Assembly (NCBI GenBank): GCA_024398515.1
Contig: JAKSIZ010000028.1
Location: 1 to 34,526, forward strand
DNA length: 34,526 bases
DNA from: Bacteroidaceae bacterium
GTDB lineage: Bacteria > Bacteroidota > Bacteroidia > Bacteroidales > Bacteroidaceae
Reading direction: 5' to 3'
Shown here: positions 24,149 through 30,981 of the stretch, in pieces
Layout: each line of letters opens with the position of its first letter
Position numbering within the stretch: position 1 is the stretch's first letter
Translations under genes and position numbers: made by a program
The notes under the pieces: generated by a model
The model's input: only the letters and a program-made list of their open reading frames with translations
What the model was told of the DNA's origin: nothing
The model's database searches: none

Positions 24149-25444
24149 ATGAAAACAAAAATGATTACAAGAGCAAACAGTTTTTTTAGCAGAATAAGCA
24201 AGACGGTATTCGTGTTTTTAGTAATGATGTCGTTAAGTTCTGTAAATGCCGACGCACAGTTTGGCAACCTTTTGAACAAAGCAAAGAACAAGTTGAAGGA
24301 AAAAGTAGAGAACAAGATTGACCAGAAGATAGACAAGATAACGGACAAAATTGTCAATGGTCCTGAGGAAAGTATAGAAAATGCAACAAAGAGCGATGCA
24401 AAAGATAAGGTCACAAAGAAGTCGGCACAGGTTGAAGATGTAAAGAGTGACTTTGTTCGCGGCTCGCAGATAATCTTTTCAGATGATCAGACAGGCGAAA
24501 CCATCGGTGAATTTCCAAGCAAATGGAACCTTCAGCGTGGCAATGCAGAGGTTGCAAAGGTAAATGGACGCAATGTGATACTGATGAGCAGTCCAGACTC
24601 GTGGATAGAACCGCTTATCAAAAACGACAGCCATGAATACCTTGGCAACATCTTTACTATGGAATTTGATATCATGTATCCGGAAAACTCCGAGGGTGGT
24701 TTCGAATGGGACTTCATGGAACCTCAGTCAAATCGAGATAATGAATGCTTTACAGTCAATTGGTATGGGGAAAATGACGACCAGAATGAATATGATGATA
24801 TTCACACAGGTTGGAGATTGTCAAACGGAGATTTATCCAGTAACACTGCCAAAGGCCCTTGCATCTCTGACGGCGACTGGCATCACATGGCTGTTTCGTT
24901 TAATCAGCGTGCACTTAAAGTTTATGTCGATGGAAAGCGTGTGGCAAACATCCCTAATGCTCCGGTCAATCCAGGTTGGGTTACTCTTTGGAGAAATGGT
25001 GGCGGCAACGTATTCATCAAGGACATAATTATTGCCAAAGGTGCCAAGGATCTTTACGGTCAGAATGCAACCGATGCGGATGCCATAACCAAAGCAATGG
25101 CAGAAACTGGCAAGTTTGTCACAAACAATATTCTGTTTGAAACTGGTAAAGCCGACCTTAAGGCGGAGTCAATGGTCGAGATAATGAAGGTTGCCGAATA
25201 CATGAAAGCCAACCCATCGGTACGTTTCGAGGTTCAGGGCCATTGCGACAATCAAGGTTCCGACAAGGTGAACGATCCGCTTTCACAGAAACGTTCCGAG
25301 GCAATCGTCAATGCTCTTGTTAAGCTTGGAGTTGACGAGTTCAACCTCAAGGCCGTTGGTAAGGGCAGTCACGAGCCTGTTGCCGACAATTCAACCGAGG
25401 AAGGCAGGGCAAAAAATCGCCGTGTAGAGTTTATCAAACGATAG
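24149..25444 (+). CDS. LamG-like and OmpA-domain envelope protein
   Basis: A 431-residue exported protein in three parts. A signal peptide (1-36, ending NADA) is followed by a Lys/Glu-rich helical stretch (38-95, LLNKAKNKLKEKVENKIDQK) that looks like a coiled coil. A concanavalin/LamG-type beta-sandwich spans about 108-300 (EFDIMYPENSEGGFEWDF, DGDWHHMAVSFNQRALKVYV, NVFIKDIIIAKG). The C-terminal OmpA-like peptidoglycan-binding domain spans about 318-431, with ILFETGKADLK, VQGHCDNQGSDKVNDPLSQKR and NRRVEFIKR. The OmpA domain should hold it to the cell wall while the LamG domain presents a binding face. The ligand is unknown. Related sandwich-OmpA proteins occur in Bacteroidota. Confidence 0.9.
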   Translation: MKTKMITRANSFFSRISKTVFVFLVMMSLSSVNADAQFGNLLNKAKNKLKEKVENKIDQKIDKITDKIVNGPEESIENATKSDAKDKVTKKSAQVEDVKSDFVRGSQIIFSDDQTGETIGEFPSKWNLQRGNAEVAKVNGRNVILMSSPDSWIEPLIKNDSHEYLGNIFTMEFDIMYPENSEGGFEWDFMEPQSNRDNECFTVNWYGENDDQNEYDDIHTGWRLSNGDLSSNTAKGPCISDGDWHHMAVSFNQRALKVYVDGKRVANIPNAPVNPGWVTLWRNGGGNVFIKDIIIAKGAKDLYGQNATDADAITKAMAETGKFVTNNILFETGKADLKAESMVEIMKVAEYMKANPSVRFEVQGHCDNQGSDKVNDPLSQKRSEAIVNALVKLGVDEFNLKAVGKGSHEPVADNSTEEGRAKNRRVEFIKR

Positions 25445-25465
25445 ATTGTTTTTCGCCATACGACG

Positions 25466-27043
25466 TTAATCGTTTTGCGGCACGAACGATAGCTTTTCGC
25501 AATACTTTCTGTTTGTATCGGAAAAAACATTGGTATAAGTGAAGTTGCTGAAGGTGACGCTGCCGCCATCCTCTTGGGTGTTGTAGTTGAATAGTGCTAC
25601 ACGTGCACCCTTCCAGAAACCATTGCGCATGGCAAATGTTGTGGCGATGCTGCGCAACGGCTTGCCCTGTTTTGCGGCATACGACAGGCAGAACTCGTTG
25701 CGTTCAGTGTCGTAGTCGAGTGCAAGCAATACGCGTTGGCTATTGTATGGCTGCATGGCAACGGTGAGTTCGTCGTGTTCTTCATAAAGGTAGAGCGCAC
25801 CGCCACGCTTCATGATGCCAATGAGCATGTTCTGCTTACCCATGCACGAGAGGCCGCAACGCTGTCCTTCCTGCATCTGTGAAAGGTCGAGCATTACCTC
25901 GGCATGCCGCTTGTAGCCTATGATTTTTTGTGTAAACGTGTTTCTTGCCTGCTTGAAATCGTTGGCTTTAAGTGCCGTCAGCGTCAGCGATTGCTTGTCT
26001 GGGCTGATGCTCCAACGGTCGTTCACGGGATTGTGATTCCACTGCCAGTGCAGTCCAAAGCCTTCTATCTTGGCAAACGACTGGTCGATGCGCTTGCCTT
26101 TAGGCATCTTGCACTCATCTACAGGCTCTCCTATGCCGTTGCTATCAACGTCGTGCCCCATCACGGGCCAGTTCTCTTCCCAGTGCATAGGCTGTAGATG
26201 CACCACACGACCAAGGGGTGATTTCTCCTGGAAATGCAAGAACCACCACTCGCCTTCGGGCGTATCGACTATTGCACCTTGGTGAGGACCGTTGGTTTTA
26301 GTCGAGCCTTGCTCAAGCACAATGCGACGTTCGTATGGTCCGTAAATGTTCTTCGAGCGAAGACAAGTCTGCCATCCTTGCCCTACACCGCCTTCAGGAA
26401 TGCACAGATAATAGTATCCGTTGAGCTTATAGAACTTTGTTCCCTCAGCCACAGGGCCTCGATATACCTCAACACCATCGTCGAGAAGTTGCTTTCCATC
26501 GGGGCTCATGCGGTGGACAATGATTGGTCCTGCCCCATGCTGACTGCGTCCGAGGTATGCCTGACCGTCCTCATCCCAGAACGGACAAGGGTCTTCCCAC
26601 TTCTTTACACCCTTGACGAGGTGCAGCGGAGCCCACGGTCCGTCGGGGTTTTCGGCACAAGTCATGAACAGACCTTCGTCAGGTGTGCAGAAAAACACCC
26701 AGAACTTGCCGTCGTGATAACGTATTGCCGGTGCCCAAGAGCCGCCGGCGTAGTGTTTGTTTTCGTTCCATCCAGGGAAGTCGAGGCGTGAATATATCTG
26801 CGAAATAATCTTCCAGTTGACCAGATCATACGACTTGAGCACCTGCATTCCCATAAAATGGAAGTCGGATGCAACCATATAATACGCATCGCCAACCCTT
26901 ATAGCATCGGGGTCAGAGTAGTCTATCGGGAGGATTGGGTTCTTGTAATAACCATTCCCAAGGTCGCCCCAAGCGTATGTCTGCGCTGTGGCGACGAGAG
27001 TTGAAAGGCAAAATGCAATGGAGATAACAGTCCTGTGGAGCAT
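25466..27043 (-). CDS. Secreted glycoside hydrolase family 43 enzyme
   Basis: A 525-residue exported enzyme with a signal peptide ending near TAQ (residue 21). It has a five-bladed propeller GH43 domain (about 33-320) and a C-terminal beta-sandwich (about 335-515). The catalytic set is visible: base Asp44 in DYSDPDAIRV, pKa modulator Asp151 in KKWEDPCPFWDEDG, and acid Glu200 in VAEGTKFYKL. GH43 enzymes act as beta-xylosidases or alpha-L-arabinofuranosidases on plant xylan or arabinan; the layout with a C-terminal sandwich suits either. It starts 3 nt after the manC stop, so the two share a transcript, an unusual pairing. It converges with the LamG/OmpA gene with a gap of only 21 nt. Confidence 0.93.
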   Translation of the reverse strand: MLHRTVISIAFCLSTLVATAQTYAWGDLGNGYYKNPILPIDYSDPDAIRVGDAYYMVASDFHFMGMQVLKSYDLVNWKIISQIYSRLDFPGWNENKHYAGGSWAPAIRYHDGKFWVFFCTPDEGLFMTCAENPDGPWAPLHLVKGVKKWEDPCPFWDEDGQAYLGRSQHGAGPIIVHRMSPDGKQLLDDGVEVYRGPVAEGTKFYKLNGYYYLCIPEGGVGQGWQTCLRSKNIYGPYERRIVLEQGSTKTNGPHQGAIVDTPEGEWWFLHFQEKSPLGRVVHLQPMHWEENWPVMGHDVDSNGIGEPVDECKMPKGKRIDQSFAKIEGFGLHWQWNHNPVNDRWSISPDKQSLTLTALKANDFKQARNTFTQKIIGYKRHAEVMLDLSQMQEGQRCGLSCMGKQNMLIGIMKRGGALYLYEEHDELTVAMQPYNSQRVLLALDYDTERNEFCLSYAAKQGKPLRSIATTFAMRNGFWKGARVALFNYNTQEDGGSVTFSNFTYTNVFSDTNRKYCEKLSFVPQND

Positions 27044-27046
27044 TTT

Positions 27047-28123
27047 CTACGTGAAATTTTCGTATTTTATCTGTACTTCGTTGACGTATTTGCGCACGAG
27101 TGCCGACGAATTTTCCTTCTTTGTGATAAGCAAAACGTCGCCATCGTCAACGACAATATAGTCCTTCAGACCATTTATCACGGCGAGTTTGTTCGGCGCA
27201 ATCTTTATCATATTGCCCTCGCAGTCGTCGAGGATAACCTTTGAATCGAGCACAACATTGCTATTTGAGTCTTTCGGCAGCACCTCATATACGTTGTGCC
27301 ACGTGCCGAGGTCAGCCCATCCAAACTTGCAAGTCATTACATAAACCACGTCAGACTTCTCTAATACGCCGTGGTCGAGGCTCAGGTTAGGGTAGAGAGA
27401 GTAATGGTCGCGCATGAACTTTGCCTCTTCGTCCTCGCTGAGACCAGGCTTTTCCTGACGGATATTGCGGAAGATTACCGGCAGAATGCGGTCGATGGAT
27501 TGCAGGATACCGTTTGCGGAACTGATGAAAACGCCCGTGTTCCAGAAAAACTCACCCGTCTTAATGAACATTTCAGCGAACTCGATATTGGGTTTTTCCG
27601 TAAACGACTTCACCTTATATATATTATAGGAAGGAGTCTCGCCGTCGGTTTGTATGTAGCCATACTCCGTTTCCGGTCGGGTTGCCTTGACGCCAATGGT
27701 CAATAATTTGTCGGTTCCATCGACAAATTCCAGTCCTTCGTGCATGTTTTTTGCAAACTCTTCCTCATTCAAAATCAACATATCGGCAGGTGTGACCACA
27801 ATGTTTGCGTCGGGTTCACGGTCGCGGATCTTGAATGCAGCCCACGCCATACTTGGCGCAGTGTTGCGTTGAATGGGTTCAGTAAGTATGTTTTCGGCAG
27901 AGATTTCGGGCAGTTGCTCCTTCACTTGGTCGAGATATTCCTCGTTTGTAGTGATGTAGATGTTCTCTAATGGCACTATTTTCGTAAATCTCTCGTATGT
28001 CTGTTGCAGAGGAGTCTTGCCGAAGCCGAAGATGTCAACAAACTGTTTAGGTTTGTTTTCGCGGCTGCAAGGCCATAGGCGCTTGCCCTTTCCCCCCGCT
28101 AAAATTACACAATAATTGCTCAT
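27047..28123 (-). CDS. manC: Mannose-1-phosphate guanylyltransferase
   Basis: The cytoplasmic enzyme makes GDP-mannose from GTP and mannose 1-phosphate for mannose- and fucose-containing glycans. The 358-residue product has the nucleotidyltransferase signature LAGGKGKRLWPCSRENKPKQ at the N-terminus and ITTNEEYLDQV. It also has EPIQRNTAPSMAWAA, the FTEKPN motif (residues ~170), GEFFWNTGVF and KFGWADLGTW. It lacks the C-terminal phosphomannose isomerase domain found in bifunctional ManC. Length matches the monofunctional form common in Bacteroidota. Confidence 0.95.
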   Translation of the reverse strand: MSNYCVILAGGKGKRLWPCSRENKPKQFVDIFGFGKTPLQQTYERFTKIVPLENIYITTNEEYLDQVKEQLPEISAENILTEPIQRNTAPSMAWAAFKIRDREPDANIVVTPADMLILNEEEFAKNMHEGLEFVDGTDKLLTIGVKATRPETEYGYIQTDGETPSYNIYKVKSFTEKPNIEFAEMFIKTGEFFWNTGVFISSANGILQSIDRILPVIFRNIRQEKPGLSEDEEAKFMRDHYSLYPNLSLDHGVLEKSDVVYVMTCKFGWADLGTWHNVYEVLPKDSNSNVVLDSKVILDDCEGNMIKIAPNKLAVINGLKDYIVVDDGDVLLITKKENSSALVRKYVNEVQIKYENFT

Positions 28124-28527
28124 ATTTGTTGGTCAGTAGTTTTAACTTTAAGTCATTTTTATATTTCTATAACGCAAAACTTCCGTTTTTGTTGTGCGAT
28201 GCAAATCATTTTTTCACCCACCTTCTTGTCCGTTGCAAAAGTAATCATAATATACGATTTGTATTAGCTACACCTTATTAATAAACGCGCGCGTGCGTGC
28301 GCGCGCATACAAATAATCATAATTTTAACATTCGAAAGTTTCAATTTTCTGGAATTATTTTTCAAATACTATGCTTTTTTAACATTCACAGCACAAGTGA
28401 CAATACCGCTGTAAAAACAAAAAAACACGATAAATGGAAATAAAACCTTTTTGCGTGCTATTATGATTACATCGATAATTGTACGGGTAAGCCTTTCAGG
28501 ATATGATTTAGCGGATGCTGAAAATTT
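28124..28527. other. Intergenic gap upstream of manC with Z-DNA-like tract
   Basis: About 400 bp without a gene. It holds the manC -7 element and an alternating purine/pyrimidine tract (28285-28311) rich in GC steps. ATTTGTAT (about 28257) and ATACAAAT (28307-28314) flank the tract as an 8-bp inverted repeat, and TAATCATAAT occurs as a direct repeat on both sides. The remainder, up to the DUF721 stop, is A/T-rich with no clear terminator. Confidence 0.7.
28236..28243 (-). promoter_or_regulatory. Putative -7 element for manC
   Basis: On the minus strand TACTTTTG followed by C fits TAnnTTTG. It would give a leader of about 105 nt. No good -33 box was seen. Confidence 0.5.
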
Positions 28528-28818
28528 TTAAACAAATCGGATATCTACGATGATATTTGAGTTTACGGCGGCGTTTAGGAGGGCGACGTACTTGCTGCGG
28601 GACATGGTGAGGTCGGCTCGCAGGGCTGGATTCTTTACGTGAACGAAGAGGACTTGATTCTTTATGTATGGGTTTTCGAGGTATGCGGCAAGCGTTTCGC
28701 CCATTACTGTGGGGATGGAATCAACGAGTCGCTTCTGCAAAAGCGGCGTTTCGAGTCCTTGCTCACGTATGTATTGCTGCAAGACTCCTCCGATTAATTC
28801 TGATTGCTTTCTAAACAT
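28528..28818 (-). CDS. DUF721 (DciA-like) protein
   Basis: A 96-residue protein of the DUF721 family, recognised from the N-terminal helix FRKQSELIGGVLQQYIREQGLE and the central LFVHVKNPALRADLTMSR, where the family's valine-rich strand and R-x-E/D-L motif occur. DUF721 includes DciA, the ancestral loader of the replicative helicase, although Bacteroidota members are short. Its ATG lies inside recF and the two overlap by 25 nt, which fixes the start and indicates translational coupling. The recF-DUF721 pairing is common in Bacteroidota. A role in replication or repair is an inference from family and context. Confidence 0.85.
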   Translation of the reverse strand: MFRKQSELIGGVLQQYIREQGLETPLLQKRLVDSIPTVMGETLAAYLENPYIKNQVLFVHVKNPALRADLTMSRSKYVALLNAAVNSNIIVDIRFV

Positions 28819-29945
28819 TCTATGTGTCCTCCTGCGACGTGGAAGATTCTGTAGTCGTATGGACTGCGCTTGAGTATCATGTCAAGGTGCTCACGATTAG
28901 TGTCGGTGATGAAGATTTGCCCGAATTCATCGCTTGAAACCAGCTTTACTATCTGCTCAACCCGATGCGCATCGAGCTTGTCGAAGATGTCGTCGAGCAG
29001 CAGGATTGGCGTCTTTTGTTGCGTCTTTCCTTTGAGATATTCGAACTGCGAGAGCTTTAGTGCGAGCACGAATGTCTTGTTTTGTCCTTGCGAACCTTCC
29101 TTTTTCAGTGGGTATCCGCCTATTGTCATCTCCAGTTCGTCGCGATGAACACCATGCAGGGAATAGCCCATGATGAGGTCTTTGAGCCTATCGCGTTGTA
29201 TCGTTTCGAGCAATGGTCCGCGCTGGCAATGCGATGTGTAGGCGAGCGAGACCTGTTCCCTGTTGTCGGCTATCAGGTTGTAATAGCGTTGGAAGAGGGG
29301 TGTTATCTCTTCGATGAACGCATTGCGCTTGGCGAATATCACTTCTCCGTATGCAGCCATTTGCTCTTCGTAGAGTTCCATGAGGCTTATCATCGACTGA
29401 TCTGGGCACATTGCGCTGTGTCCGCCATGCTCGTCGCATGCCTTTTTCAGCAGTACGTTACGCTCTTGCAGTGCTTTGCCATAGCGTGCGAGTGCATCTA
29501 CGTATTCACGGTCGTGCTGTGAAACGGTCACGTCAATGAGGTGCCGTCGCTCGTCGCTTGCGCCTTCGATGACCGAGACGTCCGATGGCGCAACGAGAAT
29601 CACGGGTGCAAGTCCGAGATGTTCAGACAGTCTGCGGTATTCCTTCTTGTTGCGCTTGAAGTGTTTCTTCTTGCCTTTCTGCATGCCGCAATATATATCC
29701 TCAAGGTTTCCGTTGCTGTCTGAGTACTGTCCTTGCAGCATGAAGAAGTCCTGGTCGTGCTTCATCACTTGCGAGTCGATATGGTTGAAAGCGCTTTTGC
29801 AGAACGATAGGAAGTAGATGGCATCGACAACATTTGTCTTTCCCTCGCCGTTGTTTCCGACGAAGCAATTGATGTTTTGCGAGAACTCGAGTTGAGCCTC
29901 GGCAATGTTCTTGAAGTTAGTTATCGAAAGTTTGTCCAAGTGCAT
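28794..29945 (-). CDS. recF: DNA replication/repair protein RecF
   Basis: RecF is an SMC-like ATPase that helps RecOR load RecA at gaps. The 383-residue product has Walker A GNNGEGKTN near residue 32 and the ABC signature-like GSQGQNKTFVLALKLSQ. Walker B is ILLLDDIFDKLD, with the usual D-loop after it. I set the start at the ATG at 29945 (MHLDKLSITNFKNIAEAQ) because a -7 element lies just upstream at 29954-29961 and the longer frame would read through it. This leaves a leader of only about 2-5 nt. The 3' end overlaps the DUF721 gene. Confidence 0.95.
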   Translation of the reverse strand: MHLDKLSITNFKNIAEAQLEFSQNINCFVGNNGEGKTNVVDAIYFLSFCKSAFNHIDSQVMKHDQDFFMLQGQYSDSNGNLEDIYCGMQKGKKKHFKRNKKEYRRLSEHLGLAPVILVAPSDVSVIEGASDERRHLIDVTVSQHDREYVDALARYGKALQERNVLLKKACDEHGGHSAMCPDQSMISLMELYEEQMAAYGEVIFAKRNAFIEEITPLFQRYYNLIADNREQVSLAYTSHCQRGPLLETIQRDRLKDLIMGYSLHGVHRDELEMTIGGYPLKKEGSQGQNKTFVLALKLSQFEYLKGKTQQKTPILLLDDIFDKLDAHRVEQIVKLVSSDEFGQIFITDTNREHLDMILKRSPYDYRIFHVAGGHIECLESNQN

Positions 29946-29953
29946 TTCATCTG

Positions 29954-29984
29954 CAAAGTTAGTGCAAATCGAAGACAATACAAA
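29954..29984 (-). promoter_or_regulatory. Promoter of recF
   Basis: On the minus strand TTTG (29984-29981), 19 nt, then TAACTTTG (29961-29954) followed by CA. The ATG at 29945 is 8 nt beyond the -7 box, so the mRNA is nearly leaderless. The promoter overlaps copy 1 of the tandem duplication at 29958-30117. Confidence 0.8.
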
Positions 29985-30117
29985 ATAAAAGTCAAAGATT
30001 TTTATTTTTATTGTTAAGATGCCGCCTAACTTCGACGCAGTCAGCGTTAGTGCTTATCGAAGACAATACAAAATAAAAGTCAAAGATTTTTATTTTTATT
30101 GTTAAGATGCCGCCTAA
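29958..30117. repeat. Tandem duplication with 88-bp period upstream of recF
   Basis: 29958-30029 and 30046-30117 are 72-bp direct copies with two mismatches, separated by 16 bp. The 62 bp from 29968 are identical. The copy includes the recF -33 box and spacer and part of the -7 box; the second copy lacks the full -7 TTTG. Confidence 0.92.
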
Positions 30118-30134
30118 TGTTATAGATAAAAATA

Positions 30135-30267
30135 CATTTCATTATGTGTGTCTGCCTTTGGCAGCCTTGATGTGACGGTTGCAGTTGTGCTTATATGAAC
30201 AAGTTCATAACGCGCAGCTGCAACCATCACATCGCTCTTCATACGAAGAGCCACACATAATAAAATG
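30135..30267. repeat. Cross-shaped inverted repeat element E1
   Basis: A long imperfect inverted repeat centred at 30201. The basal stem pairs 30135-30150 with 30252-30267 (one mismatch). Each arm then carries its own hairpin (CTGCC-TTT-GGCAG at 30152-30164, GCTCTTC-ATAC-GAAGAGC at 30234-30251). The apical stem pairs 30169-30184 with 30218-30233 and ends in TATGAAC-AA-GTTCATA. Folded, this is a four-way junction. The apical part shares sequence with E3 in reverse orientation. No coding frame is supported. Confidence 0.88.
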
Positions 30268-30306
30268 AAAAAATACCTTACGGTAAAAAATGTGGCCGTT
30301 GGCCAT

Positions 30307-30425
30307 AAAAAATAAAGGAGCCCCCCTCTGTCCCCCCAAGGGTGGATGATAGGTTTCCATTCTCTTCCCCCTGGGGGAGTTGGAGGGGGCTGTTTGGGGG
30401 GAACGAGGGGGCTCCTTTATTTTTT
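30307..30425. repeat. G/C-rich inverted repeat element E2
   Basis: AAAAAATAAAGGAGCCCCC (30307-30325) and its exact inverse (30407-30425) enclose TCCCCCCAA (30331-30339) pairing with TTGGGGGGA (30394-30402), and a CCCCCTGGGGG hairpin near 30367-30377. The outer stem has a T-rich tail in both directions, as a bidirectional terminator would. I recall similar C-run/G-run intergenic repeats in Bacteroidota genomes. Confidence 0.85.
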
Positions 30426-30454
30426 ACGAACGAAGTGAGATATTTTTTATGCGA

Positions 30455-30602
30455 AGCACATTTTGTATATGATGTATGGATGGCCACGTCAGTGGTGTCT
30501 GTGTGTTGTATTGCAGCGCAAGAACTTGTTCTTTAGCACTGCAATACAACACACAGACATGGGCTTCAGTATGAAGCACACCATACATCATATCATTTTG
30601 CT
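30455..30602. repeat. Cross-shaped inverted repeat element E3
   Basis: Same layout as E1, with different stems. The basal stem pairs 30467-30479 with 30581-30593 (13 bp, perfect). The side hairpins are CCAC-GTCA-GTGG (30484-30495) and GCTTCA-GTA-TGAAGC (30563-30577). The apical stem pairs 30496-30516 with 30539-30559 (21 bp, perfect), with tip AAGAAC-TT-GTTCTT. The tip region 30511-30544, read in reverse, matches the E1 apex (TTGCAG, TGCT, GAACAAGTTC, GCG, CTGCAA in order). Its right end recurs at 32447-32484. Confidence 0.88.
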
Positions 30603-30722
30603 CTAATAAACAACACTTGAGGTATGAGTTAGGCACTCTTTGCTTATTTTTGTGGGTATTGACGGGTATATTTGGCGGGTGTTTGCGGTTGGGGGTGGGA
30701 GGTCGTGCGTTATGGGTGAAAA

Positions 30723-30785
30723 AACATTGCTGCAATGTTGACTCTAACATTGCTCCAATGTTCGGACCAACATTGCTGCAATGTT
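30723..30785. repeat. Triple palindrome array TP5
   Basis: AACATTGCTGCAATGTT starts at 30723, 30746 and 30769 (period 23, spacers of 6 nt); the middle copy has centre CTC. The left flank holds GTTGGGGGTG (also at TP1) and GGGTGAAAA; the right flank is GAACGAGTTAAACGCTCG. It shares arms and flanks with TP2. AAGCATCGCCCCA, also next to TP3, occurs at about 30890. The array lies between the divergent recF and TPR genes. Confidence 0.92.
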
Positions 30786-30973
30786 TGAACGAGTTAAACG
30801 CTCGACTTGCGAAACGTATCCCATCAACCTCGGAAAGACAAAGCGTCGAACTATCAAACGACATGCAACGATATTTTGACCGATAAACAAGCATCGCCCC
30901 AGAAATTACAATAAAAATACCATGCAAAAACAAAAAAAAATTAAAATCTATGCGCTAAATGACAAATATTTCT

Positions 30974-30981
30974 TAACTTTG
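30974..30981 (+). promoter_or_regulatory. Putative -7 element for the TPR/ribH operon
   Basis: TAACTTTG lies 50 nt upstream of the ATG at 31032. It shows that the longer reading frame beginning at 30981 is not the true start. Confidence 0.62.

Noticed and set aside
30135-30602. Integron attC sites
   Set aside because: The hairpins are similar in size to attC, but no GTTRRRY/RYYYAAC end sites, cassettes or integron integrase are present.
111-30785. CRISPR array or classical REP/BIME
   Set aside because: Spacers are 6 nt, units number exactly three and the repeat sequence changes between loci, which fits neither CRISPR nor known REP consensus families; no cas or REP-associated transposase is in the window.
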